Positions 27,228-36,947 are shown, counted from the stretch's first letter. The stretch: DNA of 64,000 nucleotides from JABAAI01 sp965242745 (GCA_965242745.1 CBDETG010000017.1:1-64000), one strand, 5' to 3'. Program-made: numbers and translations. The notes: generated by a model not told the origin, from the letters alone.

Positions 27228-27698
27228 TTATGCAGCCTGAGTCTTAGGGAGCTTGTATGACTTGGGCCTGCCACGCTTGGCCTTGTATGCGAGGGCGTAT
27301 AATCCCTTGCTATCTTTGTGCAGTTTTAGAAAACGCTCTGCGCCCTTCTTCGTGTATGCCTCACCTAAGACATTGCTGCCATGAGCAAAGATGACCTTGC
27401 CGCTCTTGGGTATGCCCTTGCTTGCTTGGTAATAAGTGACCCGTCCTTTGTCGAGATAGTCTCTGAGCTTGCGCGGCTTTCTGACATTGAAGGCATGCAG
27501 TGTTTTGCGTGGCTGACCGCTCTTTGCTTTGCGTCCTCGTTTCTTCTCTTTGACAGCCAGACCTTTCTTGCGCCTATGCTCAGAGCTATAGCGCTGCCAT
27601 TTTCCATCACTGACTTTAATAAACTTGCCTCCCCTTCTGTTACGGACGGTGCCTATGGGCAGGCCCCTTGCCTTAAGAAAGTTTATGAGTAAGTTCAT
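27228..27698 (-). CDS. Small basic phage-block protein with shared N-terminal FLKARG-DGKW module
   Basis: A 156-residue, very basic protein. Residues about 7-37 (FLKARGLPIGTVRNRRGGKF, then IKVSDGKWQRY) match the start of the methyltransferase-helicase at 33756 almost position for position. A Lys/Arg-rich stretch follows (RRKKGLAVKEKKRGRKAK), then a globular part (RVTYYQASKGIPKSGKVIFA, YTKKGAERFLKLH). It may bind DNA or be a head-associated protein. The shared module may serve as a packaging or docking tag; that is inference. The next gene follows immediately. Confidence 0.6.
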   Translation of the reverse strand: MNLLINFLKARGLPIGTVRNRRGGKFIKVSDGKWQRYSSEHRRKKGLAVKEKKRGRKAKSGQPRKTLHAFNVRKPRKLRDYLDKGRVTYYQASKGIPKSGKVIFAHGSNVLGEAYTKKGAERFLKLHKDSKGLYALAYKAKRGRPKSYKLPKTQAA

Positions 27699-27776
27699 AA
27701 GCTTATGCTAACAAAGCAAGTCACCAATGAGAGAAGAAAATGATGCGCAAGTGCAAAGACTCAGTCATGCGCTTCA

Positions 27777-28937
27777 TCATGCAAAGACTAGGTTGCTATG
27801 CTCTGGTGATAGGCGCCACTTGACTGGCTGGCGTCTGCCTTCTAGCGCAGAATGTTCTAAGCGCTCTTTTACTCTATACTGCGGATGGTAATTGTAAGAT
27901 ACAGAAATACTTTCTATGCTTGGGTCTTTTAGTCTTAGCGCATGAAAGCCGTCTATGATTGCGTCATCTATGTCTAGCTCCCTTGCGCCTTCGCTCGTGC
28001 CAGCGTAAAGCTTTTGTATGGAAGCGATGGGACCATAGACGAGAGGAAAGCGATCGTCTCTCTTATGCGAGAGCTCCTTTGCGCTGGCTTGGCTGCGCGT
28101 CATGATGATCAGATCGCCTTCGTTGATAGGATAGTAAGGGCTTGCTACCGCTTCGAGCTCGCCTGCTTGTATGGGAATGGCGCTGGATGTGTTTTTGTGA
28201 GAAGCAAGCGTGCGATAGGCGATGCTTATGGGGCTATAGAGCTCCAGCTCCAGCATGTAAGATGCAGCCTTGCTTTCTGTCTCTGGCAGATGGATGCGCG
28301 TAAAATCATGATGATAGTTTGTAATGTTTCCTTCGTTTATGTTTTCTATGCTGCGCACACCCACGCAAACATTGATAAGGCTTTCACCTGTGCTCTCAGT
28401 AATCAGTTCGGGATGCTCGCATAAATGTATGATGGGGCTTGCGCTTTCCTTTTCAAATCTCAGTCTTCGTGTTTCGTAGAGCAGGACTTCATAGTCTAGT
28501 CTGATCTCATGCCAGTAGCGAAGCTGGGGATGCGGCTCTATCGTGAAGTTGTTTTTTGCTATGTCTTTTACTTGCAGGTGGATATTGCCGCCCTGCAATG
28601 CGTTTCGATATGCAAAGACAGAATGTATCTTATGGATGGGCGCAAAGGCCGGGCGAAAGCGCAGCGTGTTATGATGCTGGATGGCCAGGCTCTCTTCTGC
28701 AATACGAAAGTTTTTTTGGAAAGTTAGGATGTAGCCCTTGTTTGTATGATGGAGGTCTGGTGAGAGAAGGCGGCCTGCCTGCAGGGGCTTTGCATGGACG
28801 GGGGGTAGTGCTGGAAACCACAAGACTGGCTCCCCCCTCCGTATCAGAAATTCTTCTGGGGGCAGTCTGTTAAAGATGGACGGCCGATGTTGAGTAGGGA
28901 AGGGAGAAAGGCCTCCGCTGTATTGACGCCTTGCCAT
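27777..28937 (-). CDS. Phage-block protein, unknown (386 residues)
   Basis: An intact 386-residue frame, mainly beta-type composition, with no signal peptide or membrane helix. Landmarks: RRQYSGGLSPFPTQHRPSIF, RIAEESLAIQHHNTLRF, FTIEPHPQLRYWHEIRLDYE, ASYMLELELYSPISIAYRTL, DDAIIDGFHALRLKDPSIES. It lies 49 bases after the helicase gene and 78 before the small basic protein, on the same strand. No homologue is recognised; a structural (neck, baseplate or decoration) role is only suggested by position. Confidence 0.55.
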   Translation of the reverse strand: MARRQYSGGLSPFPTQHRPSIFNRLPPEEFLIRRGEPVLWFPALPPVHAKPLQAGRLLSPDLHHTNKGYILTFQKNFRIAEESLAIQHHNTLRFRPAFAPIHKIHSVFAYRNALQGGNIHLQVKDIAKNNFTIEPHPQLRYWHEIRLDYEVLLYETRRLRFEKESASPIIHLCEHPELITESTGESLINVCVGVRSIENINEGNITNYHHDFTRIHLPETESKAASYMLELELYSPISIAYRTLASHKNTSSAIPIQAGELEAVASPYYPINEGDLIIMTRSQASAKELSHKRDDRFPLVYGPIASIQKLYAGTSEGARELDIDDAIIDGFHALRLKDPSIESISVSYNYHPQYRVKERLEHSALEGRRQPVKWRLSPEHSNLVFA

Positions 28938-28986
28938 GTATTGTGCGCAACAGTGCTGTGCTGTAATGACCTTGCGTGGCTGTCAG

Positions 28987-31900
28987 TCACATCTCCCTCA
29001 CGCTCTCTAAAAAACGATAGATGATCTTGCGATTTCTCGCCTTCAAAAAAGAAGCGGTATAGGAGGCAGCAAAGCGCTCTTCTTTTGCGATGGCTATTTC
29101 TGTTTTGCGTATGTCGCCTAAAACTTTGGATGCCATCTTTTTGACAGAGTCTTCCACAGATGAGACGGGCCTTTGCATTGCCATAATTTCCTTCTTTGCC
29201 TGCTCCAAGTAGACAGGCTTGTTTTTCAAAAGCTCCTCAATCTTCTTTGCCCATGTTGTTTCCTCTGCTCTGAGCTCTGTGACCTTTTTGTTTGCTGCCT
29301 GTTCATCTGCAATGCCCATTGCCTTGAGCTGCTCTAGGCTTGCCTCCATCATCTCTTTGGATTTCTTGCTTTTGCTTTGCGCTTTGCGTTCCAAAGACCT
29401 ATAGTATTTGAAATCGTCTTTGGTATCGCTAATGTTTTCTTCTAAGTCGCTCAGCTCTTCCTTGCTTTTCTTTTTCTGCTTGGCTTCTTTCCATCGTCCT
29501 TCTGCCTGCTTTAATGATGCTTCTGTTTTCTCGATCTGGCTTCTGAATTTTTGCGCTTTCTCTTGGTGATCATCCATCTGTGTCTTTCCTTCTTTGTATG
29601 ACTCTTGGATGCGTTCTACTCGTGCAGCCTGCGATGCGAGCTCTTTTGCCTTCACCTTCATCTCGTCTGTTTCCAGCTGCATTTTGAACTCGGCCCTTTT
29701 GTTCGGGTCCTTGATCAGCGCATACTTTGTTTCAAAGGGATCGATGGGCGAGACATTGACATAGTCGCCTTTGAAGTTCCATATCTCTGCTATGCGCTTG
29801 CTCTTCTCATCGTGCTTTTGATACATGACGCTGTCTATAGAATCCACATTCACAGGATAGACAATGTTGACATTCTTTTGCTTATTGCCTTGCCGCCAGA
29901 TGCGGCCCCGAAGCTGCTCTAGCTCTGTAGGATTCCATCCAAGAAAAGTATTGTATAAAACAGAAGTGTTTGCTTGGAGATTTACTCCCTCTGTGATGGT
30001 CTCGGAGCCGATGATGATCTTCGTCTTGCCATTGGGATCATTGAAATCATCCATAATATCCTGCTTCTTTTGATCACTGGTCTGGCCATGTAGGAATGCG
30101 ATGCTTTGCGCAGGAAGGCCTTGCTCCACAAGATAGGATTTGACTTCAGGATAATAGTCCACGCCGCGAGGCAGATACATGACTTGCCCCACGTTTGGCT
30201 TCTTCGTGTAGGCTTTGGCAATGGCATCGCAAGTAAAGAGCAGGCGCGGGCTGTCTTTTACAAAGTGCCCCTTGCCCGTTATGAGCTTCGGCGAGAGCGT
30301 GGCCTTGCGTTGTATGTCAATAGCGCGAAGGACGCCAGCAGGATCATCCCTTAAATTATGCTGCGCTAAGATGTAGGCGCGCTCTGCCTCATGGATGATC
30401 GCCCTTTGTTCTTTTGTCAAAGGCAGTTCCACAAGATGCTCTTCTTTAGAAGGACGCTCGATGCCCACCTCTTCTCCAGTCTTGAAATCAATCGCATCAC
30501 GCACAAGCTCTTGCAGCTCTTGCAAGTTTTGAAAGCCCTTTGCTACGTCTTGCATCTCTATTTTGCCATTGCCCTTGATAACATACTCAGATTGAAGATC
30601 AACAAAGGTGGCAATAAAGTCATTGAGATTCTTAAGGCCCTTCTCTTGCAGCTTGTCACGGGCAACATGGGACAGCATGCTATAGATTTCTATGGGGCTG
30701 TTTGTAAAAGGCGTGGCTGTAAGAAGCGTTGTATTTCTGCCCTTGTTGTTTTTTTGGATATACTGCGAATGCAGGAAGGCCTTGACGCCCCTTTCACTGC
30801 TTGCGCCTTGCAGATAGCGAAACTCATTTGCTTTCTTTTTGTCTCCCTGCACAGCGGCCCTTTCAAAAACATTCTTCATGTTATGCGCCTCATCGATTGT
30901 AAGATGATCAAAGCCCATGTCTTCCATAAGAAAGCGGGCTCCCTTCTGTACCTTGCCGCTAAGGACCGTTGCAGCTTCTTTGCGTTTTTGCTTTTGCCTT
31001 GCCGTCAGCTCTTCTGATCCCAAGCCAGCAGACATCACGTCTTGTAAATCTCGTGTCAGCTCTGTGAGCGTAGCATCATTGTAGCCTATGCGTTTCATTC
31101 CCTCGTAACTGAGAATGGAGATGGTGCCGTCTGCTATTTGCAATTTCTCCGGGTCCTTGACATAGTCCTTGCCCAAGTTTCCCAGCACATTGATCTTTGC
31201 ATCAGGGAAGAGGTCCTTAAACTCACGCACCCAGTTTCGCATGACCGCCTTTGGCACAACAAGCATAGGCTTTTTACACCAGCCCCGCTGTAAAGACTGC
31301 ATGATGTTTGCGATGCCAAGCATGGTCTTGCCAAGCCCCACATCATAAGCGATGACGCCCTTGCCAGAGCTCGCCATAAACGCAAGGCCTTCGAGCTGAT
31401 GCTCTTTGAGCTCTAGCTCCTTCGTCTTAAAGCTTTTGGAGAGGCCCTCCAAGAAGATAGGTATCTTTTTATAGTCTGGCCTGACCGTAGAATTATAGAT
31501 GCGATTGTAATCATCCACCAAGCGCTTGCGTGTTTTTTCGTCTAAGGCCTCACGCACAAAAGTATTAAAAAGACGCTCAGCCGCCCTGCGTCTCTGGCTT
31601 CTTCTCTCCTGCGCATTCTCTTTGCTCTCACCCCTTGTTTTACGAACAGGCTCTTGGGCAATGTATGCTGCAATATCATAACTAGATACGCCCTGCAATT
31701 CCTCATAGCCGACATGATGATGCAGCCAGTCTTGAAACTTATCTAAAATATGTTCAGGCTCCTCGCCCTCCTCCCAAGCTTGGAAGTTACGCACAAAGGA
31801 AGCAAGGGGTGAGAAATGGATCTGCCTTGCCTTCTTTTGCTTGGGCATCTTGGCTTCTAAAAGCTTCTTTTGCTTTGCATATTGCTTTTTATCTAATTCC

Positions 31901-33756
31901 TTTTTTTCTCTTTCCAGTTGATCTAGTTTGTTACGTATGTTGCCAGAGGCATAGATCGTATCGGGCATAGCATTGCCTTGAAAGACAGACATCGTATTTG
32001 GATCAAACTTATGCCCATCCATGTTGATGCTGCCATCAGCCTGCACGGAAGACCAGAGCGCCAAGTCTTCTTTGGAAAAATTGCTGTGATACTTTTGATG
32101 GAAGGAATGCAGATCATAGGAGCCTTGCTCTTCGCCAAAGTCATAGTCTTGGAGCATCTTATCTACAAGCGATGCGGTTTTTGTTTTCTTAGTTTTCTTA
32201 GTTGTTTTAGCGAGTGTAGCTTTTGCAGCTTGGGCATTGTTAGCTTCTTGCTTGACTTCTATCTTTTTGTTAATCTCAGGCTTGATGCGAGTCGTAGGTC
32301 TCTTGCCAGCTGCATTTTTGTTTCCCCTAAGCGCCTGTGAGATTTTCTGCTTTGTCAGCTCAGAGAGCTTATGGCCTATGCGCTCCACATTAGAGAAAGG
32401 GCCATCCACTTCGACATATACTTTTCTGCCCCGCCTTCTTGTTTTGATCTGGCCTAAGACATTTTCAGGATGCTTGCTAAAAAAGTCATCATTCGCAAGC
32501 TCCTCTGCCTTGCCTCCCTTTGCTTTTTGCAATACGATGATGTCCGTGCCTATGTTAGAGCCTGCAAAAATACCCCTGGGCAAACGGTAAGCATCCACAA
32601 GCTTTGCTTTGCCTGCGATCTTTTCTCTGATCTTGTCTTTGGCTTTGGACAGGAAGCTGCTGGGTATGAGCATGATCATATGCCCCCCCTCCCTAAGCGT
32701 ATCAAGGCCGCGCTCTATAAAGTAATCCTCCCAGCGCGAATGCTCCACCCCCTCCCCCATGCCCTTGTATTTGCTAAGGTAATCACCATAGGGGGGATTG
32801 CCAATGACAAGATCATATTGCTTGCCGCTGTAGGTTTTGGCCTCGTTTCCCAGCTTGCCTCCCATGAAAAGTTTTTCAAAGGGCTGGTGCAGGACCTCCG
32901 TATGTGGATTGAGTATGGCATTGATCTTTGCCGAGACGGGATTTTGTTCTAGCTGCGTAATATGGAAGGACTTGTCTTTGTCACCCTCTGCAATGCGGCC
33001 TATGCCAGCCGATGGCTCCAGCACGCTGTCGCCTTTTTTGAGACCGAGCTTGCGGGCCATCTCCCACATCTTCTCCACGATTTTATAGGGGGTATAAAAC
33101 TCAGTCAGGCCGCTGGTGCTCTCGCTATACTTTGTGCCGCCAAGACCAGAGTAGAGCCGCAGCAGGCTAAGCTCTGCATCGCTGTATGCTTCTTTGTTCT
33201 GCGCAAGTATGTCTATGACACGCTGGTTGATCTTCTCACGAGAGGCCCTTGTCAGATCGCCCGTTTTGCTTCGGCGCAGCTTGAGGCCGCCAATGTCTAT
33301 GGCGCTAGCCTGTCGTGTTCTAGATCGCTCTCCAGGATCGCCGCTGCGCTCTGCAAGGCTGTAAGTGTGAGTGGCTTGTTCTGATTGCCGTAGCTTGCCA
33401 GCTTGACTAATGTCGGTACTGCTTTTTTTCCCAGCGCCATTAGGTTTGGAAAGTTTTTTGGATTGTCGATGATCTCTTCTATCTTGAGGCTTTGCAGATT
33501 CACGCAGTTGTTTTATGACATTTGTTAACCTAGTCAAGCCAGTTTTCTTTTTTACTTTCTTCTTGCTTACTTTCTTCTTTGTCTTCTTCTTGCTTGTTTT
33601 CTTCTTTGTTACTTTCTTCTTGCTTTTGCTTTGTGCTTTCAGCGGCTTCCATTTTCCGTCAGCCATCTTAATGACCTTCTTGCCTCCATGCGTCCTGATT
33701 GTGCCTACAGGAAAGCCGCGTGCTTTTAGGAATTCTATGATCTCTTCTGCAAACAT
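28987..33756 (-). CDS. Phage methyltransferase-helicase fusion (DarB-like)
   Basis: A 1589-residue protein. In order: an N-terminal module (about 7-38; FLKARGFPVGTIR, MADGKWKPL) and a Lys-rich tail; an N6-adenine methyltransferase domain (LEPSAGIGRIA near 250, catalytic NPPY near 320); an SF2/SNF2-type helicase (Walker A DVGLGKT near 804, DEAH near 954, TATPF near 1012, motif VI QLRGRIWRQGN near 1284); and a long coiled coil (about 1370-1470). Similar fusions occur in large phages and in P1 DarB, an antirestriction protein packaged in the head and injected with the DNA. Its place between portal-like and other structural genes fits that role. Alternatively it could be a self-modifying or defence enzyme. 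No frameshift is seen. Confidence 0.75.
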   Translation of the reverse strand: MFAEEIIEFLKARGFPVGTIRTHGGKKVIKMADGKWKPLKAQSKSKKKVTKKKTSKKKTKKKVSKKKVKKKTGLTRLTNVIKQLRESAKPQDRRDHRQSKKLSKPNGAGKKSSTDISQAGKLRQSEQATHTYSLAERSGDPGERSRTRQASAIDIGGLKLRRSKTGDLTRASREKINQRVIDILAQNKEAYSDAELSLLRLYSGLGGTKYSESTSGLTEFYTPYKIVEKMWEMARKLGLKKGDSVLEPSAGIGRIAEGDKDKSFHITQLEQNPVSAKINAILNPHTEVLHQPFEKLFMGGKLGNEAKTYSGKQYDLVIGNPPYGDYLSKYKGMGEGVEHSRWEDYFIERGLDTLREGGHMIMLIPSSFLSKAKDKIREKIAGKAKLVDAYRLPRGIFAGSNIGTDIIVLQKAKGGKAEELANDDFFSKHPENVLGQIKTRRRGRKVYVEVDGPFSNVERIGHKLSELTKQKISQALRGNKNAAGKRPTTRIKPEINKKIEVKQEANNAQAAKATLAKTTKKTKKTKTASLVDKMLQDYDFGEEQGSYDLHSFHQKYHSNFSKEDLALWSSVQADGSINMDGHKFDPNTMSVFQGNAMPDTIYASGNIRNKLDQLEREKKELDKKQYAKQKKLLEAKMPKQKKARQIHFSPLASFVRNFQAWEEGEEPEHILDKFQDWLHHHVGYEELQGVSSYDIAAYIAQEPVRKTRGESKENAQERRSQRRRAAERLFNTFVREALDEKTRKRLVDDYNRIYNSTVRPDYKKIPIFLEGLSKSFKTKELELKEHQLEGLAFMASSGKGVIAYDVGLGKTMLGIANIMQSLQRGWCKKPMLVVPKAVMRNWVREFKDLFPDAKINVLGNLGKDYVKDPEKLQIADGTISILSYEGMKRIGYNDATLTELTRDLQDVMSAGLGSEELTARQKQKRKEAATVLSGKVQKGARFLMEDMGFDHLTIDEAHNMKNVFERAAVQGDKKKANEFRYLQGASSERGVKAFLHSQYIQKNNKGRNTTLLTATPFTNSPIEIYSMLSHVARDKLQEKGLKNLNDFIATFVDLQSEYVIKGNGKIEMQDVAKGFQNLQELQELVRDAIDFKTGEEVGIERPSKEEHLVELPLTKEQRAIIHEAERAYILAQHNLRDDPAGVLRAIDIQRKATLSPKLITGKGHFVKDSPRLLFTCDAIAKAYTKKPNVGQVMYLPRGVDYYPEVKSYLVEQGLPAQSIAFLHGQTSDQKKQDIMDDFNDPNGKTKIIIGSETITEGVNLQANTSVLYNTFLGWNPTELEQLRGRIWRQGNKQKNVNIVYPVNVDSIDSVMYQKHDEKSKRIAEIWNFKGDYVNVSPIDPFETKYALIKDPNKRAEFKMQLETDEMKVKAKELASQAARVERIQESYKEGKTQMDDHQEKAQKFRSQIEKTEASLKQAEGRWKEAKQKKKSKEELSDLEENISDTKDDFKYYRSLERKAQSKSKKSKEMMEASLEQLKAMGIADEQAANKKVTELRAEETTWAKKIEELLKNKPVYLEQAKKEIMAMQRPVSSVEDSVKKMASKVLGDIRKTEIAIAKEERFAASYTASFLKARNRKIIYRFLESVREM

Positions 33757-33768
33757 TTTAGAAGTGGT

Positions 33769-34617
33769 CTATAAGACTCTGCCGCCTGCGCCTGTGACGA
33801 AGTCTAAGTACTGCGGCTGGCTGCTTGCCTTTGCTCGATCTGCCATCTCTGCCAGCTTCCCATGCTGCCAAGCGTATGCTGACTCTGTGAGGGCAAAGCG
33901 CCGAAAGTCTCTATTGAGATATTGCTCTGACCATTCTAAGTATTGCTCTTCTGTAATCTCTCCTTCTTCCAGCAGGGCAAGGAGATCAGGGAAGGCCATA
34001 CGGCTTTGCGCTTGCTCCAGTGTTTCGCCTGCTTCTATGGCCTGCGCCACTTGCTTTTGAAATAGTTTTGTAATGATCTCATAGGGCCTGCCTTTGCGTT
34101 CTCCGTTTTCATATATTGCAATCCACTTTGCGCCCTCCCGCCTTGCATAGGCCAGGGCGTAGAGGCGCTCTTTATCTTTCTCCAAGTCATCCAGGCCAAT
34201 GTCTTTTTTGTATCGCAGGGCAAGCTCATAATCAGCTATACTCATTTGCTCTACCCTCTGCTCTGGCAGTTTGAGATTGCCAGAAAGATAGCCAGACAAA
34301 TAAGCCATGAGCGTGCCGCTTTTTCCTATTTCTTCATAGACCTTGTTCCAGTCCTCTTGCAGATAAGCAAAGAGCCAGTCTTGGTAGGCCTGCGCATCAT
34401 CAGGCTTGGGAGTAGCAGCTTTTTGTGGACGCAGTTTATCAAAGAGCGTGAAGAGCTTCTTGCTTTTTTTCTTCCATAAAGATTTGTGAAAGCTCTGGCT
34501 TGCCTTATGCTCTGCATGAGAGCCAAGCGTATGCCACTGCAGCAAGGCCAAGCTATCCAAGACAATGATCTGAAACTCCAAGCCAGCAAGATCACGAAGA
34601 TAAGCGCTATCATTCAT
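33769..34617 (-). CDS. Phage-block protein, unknown (282 residues)
   Basis: A helical, charged 282-residue protein (DLAGLEFQIIVLDSLALLQW, QAYQDWLFAYLQEDWNKVYE, RRFALTESAYAWQHGKLAEM). It ends 12 bases before the methyltransferase-helicase start and overlaps the upstream repeat-protein gene by 4 bases, so it is part of the same transcription unit. Its place soon after the portal-like gene matches minor head proteins, but I see no diagnostic motif. Confidence 0.55.
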   Translation of the reverse strand: MNDSAYLRDLAGLEFQIIVLDSLALLQWHTLGSHAEHKASQSFHKSLWKKKSKKLFTLFDKLRPQKAATPKPDDAQAYQDWLFAYLQEDWNKVYEEIGKSGTLMAYLSGYLSGNLKLPEQRVEQMSIADYELALRYKKDIGLDDLEKDKERLYALAYARREGAKWIAIYENGERKGRPYEIITKLFQKQVAQAIEAGETLEQAQSRMAFPDLLALLEEGEITEEQYLEWSEQYLNRDFRRFALTESAYAWQHGKLAEMADRAKASSQPQYLDFVTGAGGRVL

Positions 34618-35483
34618 TGCTGTGATTCTTCTATTGTACTTTGCGCAGCTGCTCTCGTTGTTGTATCTTGCTTTTGATCATGTTGTGATTCTATTGTACT
34701 TTGCGCAGCTGCTCTCGTTGTCATGTCTTGCTTTTGATCATGTTGTGATTCTTCTATTACACTTTGGGCAGCTGCTCTCGTTGTTGCATCTTGCTTTTGA
34801 TCATGCTGTGATTCTTCTATTACACTTTGTGCAGCTGCTCTCCTTGTTTCATCTTGCTTTTGATCATGCTGTGATTCTTCTATTGTACTTTGCGCATCTG
34901 CTCTCGTTGTCATGTCTTGCTTTTGATCATGCTGTGATTCTGGTATTACACTTTGTGCAGCTGCTCTCCTTGTTATATCTTGCTTTTGATCATGCTGTGA
35001 TTCTTCTATTGTACTTTGCGCAGCTGCTCTCGTTGTCATGTCTTGCTTTTGATCATGTTGTGATTCTTCTATTGTAGTTTGCGCAGCTGCTCTCGTTGTT
35101 GCATCTTGCTTCTGATCCTTGTTATGATCACTTTGTAGTTTGTAGTCTTCTGCTAAGAGTTTTTGCAAGACAAGAGAGACGGCCGCTTGCTTCATGCTTT
35201 GAGATGGCGATGTCTCCTGCGCCTCGCATGCCATAAAGTTGTGCTTTATGAAGAGCAGTGATTCTGTTTCTTCTATAGTAAGCTGCAGGAGCGCATGATT
35301 GACGGCCTTGCCAAAGCCTGCTAGCTGCGTTTTGCTTTCAAAGCAGGCTGCAATGCCGCTTAAGATGCTCTTTGCTTCCCGCCTGCTTTGCAGAAGCGCA
35401 AGCGCTTCACTGTAAAGCTCCTCGATTTGAGATGGATTAAGACGAGATAAGATATCCTCTGCTCTTTGTGTGATCTCGTTCAT
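34614..35483 (-). CDS. Phage-block protein with eight 21-residue repeats
   Basis: N-terminal about 120 residues are helical (AEDILSRLNPSQIEELYSEA, AVNHALLQLTIEETESLLF). From about residue 122 to the end the protein is a run of eight repeats of the form DQKQDMTTRAAAQSTIEESQH, one lacking a residue. The repeats are predicted helical, polar and low in complexity, typical of extended coiled or fibrous segments. It lies just downstream of the portal-like gene and overlaps the next gene by four bases. Function unknown; scaffold, spacer or fibre roles are possible. Confidence 0.6.
   Translation of the reverse strand: MNEITQRAEDILSRLNPSQIEELYSEALALLQSRREAKSILSGIAACFESKTQLAGFGKAVNHALLQLTIEETESLLFIKHNFMACEAQETSPSQSMKQAAVSLVLQKLLAEDYKLQSDHNKDQKQDATTRAAAQTTIEESQHDQKQDMTTRAAAQSTIEESQHDQKQDITRRAAAQSVIPESQHDQKQDMTTRADAQSTIEESQHDQKQDETRRAAAQSVIEESQHDQKQDATTRAAAQSVIEESQHDQKQDMTTRAAAQSTIESQHDQKQDTTTRAAAQSTIEESQQ
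34623..35108 (-). repeat. 63-bp in-gene tandem repeats
   Basis: Eight units, each starting with GATCA(A/G)AAGCAAGA on the gene strand, cover the 3' half of the preceding gene; one unit is 60 bp. Differences between units are single substitutions giving M, I, E, A or T at one position. All lengths are multiples of three, so copy number may change without loss of frame. Confidence 0.85.
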
Positions 35484-35525
35484 AGCGCAAGGCTATAGCA
35501 TGCTCTCACCAATGCAGGCAGAAAG

Positions 35526-36947
35526 TTATGGTCCTATATGCTGCGCTTCTTCTATGTCTTCGCTATCGTCTGTATCTTCGTTATCGCCTTCGTCTATATA
35601 ATCTTCTTCTGCGTAAGCTTCTTCACTGCTTTCTTCTTGTTCGCCAAAGTCTTCTTGCGCAGGCTGTATCATCTGGCTAAAGAGATTCATAAAGTGCGGG
35701 TTGAGTATGGCGAGGTCCAATTTCTTAGCTTTGTCTTGCAGCTCTTTGTCATCGGGTATCAGCTCTGCTACCATCTCGGCATATGTTGGCAGGCCTTGTT
35801 CTTGGAGCGCCTTGCCAAGCGGCAGAAAGTGTGAAAGCTTTTTGATATTGCGATCCAAGACATGATCCTTGTTCTCTGTGGTGATGCCTGTGAAATAAAA
35901 ACGCAGCGCTTTTTCTTGCAGCTCCATGTCGAGCAAGTCCATGATGCAGTTTTCATGAAAGCGCATGATGGCGCCATGCGCCCGATCACGCGAAAGCTTG
36001 GCACGGCCATCAAGCGAGGGCTCGGACAAAGACTGGTTGCCTTCCAGCCGCAAGCCAAGCTCGGCGGGGTCAGTGCCATGACGAACAAAGACCAGCGTCG
36101 ATACCCACTTCATCAGGCGCTCAAAAATCATATCGTTTTCTATGCCAAGCCGATGCACCTCCAAGTTGTCCAAGCCATCGAGCAATGGAAAACGAAACTC
36201 GTCACTCTCGCCCGCAAAGTAGTTTTCCCAAAGCTCTTCTAAGAGCTGGCGGCCCGCATCACTCATCTGCGTCTTTGTGCTCATGATAATGCTCGGCGGC
36301 TTGCGCCTGTTAAAGCGGTCCATGTTATTTTTCAAGGCATGCACCATCGCAAGCAGCTCGTTGATGCAGCTTTCTATAGGAGAAAAACCATCGTAGCGAT
36401 AGCGTATGTCGCTGCGCTTGTTTTTGCTTCGCAGATAAACCTGCCCCGCCTCGAATGTCTCCACCACCTCATTGCCCACAGCCTGCACATGCGTGATCGC
36501 CTTGTTGCCTTTGTAACCTTGCTCAGGCTCCACGCAAAAAATGGTCGCTGGATCAAGATATTCTATGGAAAGAATCTCACCGCCTTTGGAGCGAGTAAGC
36601 AGGTAGGCAACGCGATCGATGGCAAGCACATCCCGCGTCGCCATCTCCAAGACATCGGGAAGACGATCCCGCTCCTGCCAGACGGGGCCCTGCTGGCTGC
36701 CCATGCGCTCAAGCAGCCTGCCCACTTCCTCCAGTTTGTTTTGCGCAATTTCGTCCCTGCCTGAAAACCAGAAGCCCAGCTCGTTAGAGAGCTGGCCATG
36801 CAGGCGAGCATCGTCAGCTCGCATTTGGTGGATGGCGCCAGCAATGCTTGTGCCCTCAGCTGCAGCCCGCAGCTCGTTATATGAAATGCGCCACTGCGGT
36901 CTATAAATGACGCCGTCACCCTGCAGCCTGCGCATGTCATCTAGCAT
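35526..36947 (-). CDS. Phage portal-like protein
   Basis: About 473 residues from the ATG at 36947, preferred over 36989 because AAAGG lies 6 bases upstream. Portal-type features: RPQWRISYNELRAAAEGTSI near the start, DVLAIDRVAYLLTR, IEYLDPATIFCVEP, RYRYDGFSPIESCINEL, the long clip/stem-like ALKNNMDRFNRRKPPSIIMS and a C-terminal acidic tail (EEAYAEEDYIDEGDNEDTDD). The portal forms the dodecameric DNA gate of the capsid and docks terminase. No terminase or major capsid gene is next to it in this window, so the phage block is incomplete. Confidence 0.68.
   Translation of the reverse strand: MLDDMRRLQGDGVIYRPQWRISYNELRAAAEGTSIAGAIHQMRADDARLHGQLSNELGFWFSGRDEIAQNKLEEVGRLLERMGSQQGPVWQERDRLPDVLEMATRDVLAIDRVAYLLTRSKGGEILSIEYLDPATIFCVEPEQGYKGNKAITHVQAVGNEVVETFEAGQVYLRSKNKRSDIRYRYDGFSPIESCINELLAMVHALKNNMDRFNRRKPPSIIMSTKTQMSDAGRQLLEELWENYFAGESDEFRFPLLDGLDNLEVHRLGIENDMIFERLMKWVSTLVFVRHGTDPAELGLRLEGNQSLSEPSLDGRAKLSRDRAHGAIMRFHENCIMDLLDMELQEKALRFYFTGITTENKDHVLDRNIKKLSHFLPLGKALQEQGLPTYAEMVAELIPDDKELQDKAKKLDLAILNPHFMNLFSQMIQPAQEDFGEQEESSEEAYAEEDYIDEGDNEDTDDSEDIEEAQHIGP

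Noticed and set aside
30391..31017. A 208-codon plus-strand frame inside the helicase gene
   Set aside because: Antisense to the helicase motifs; no start signal or domain.
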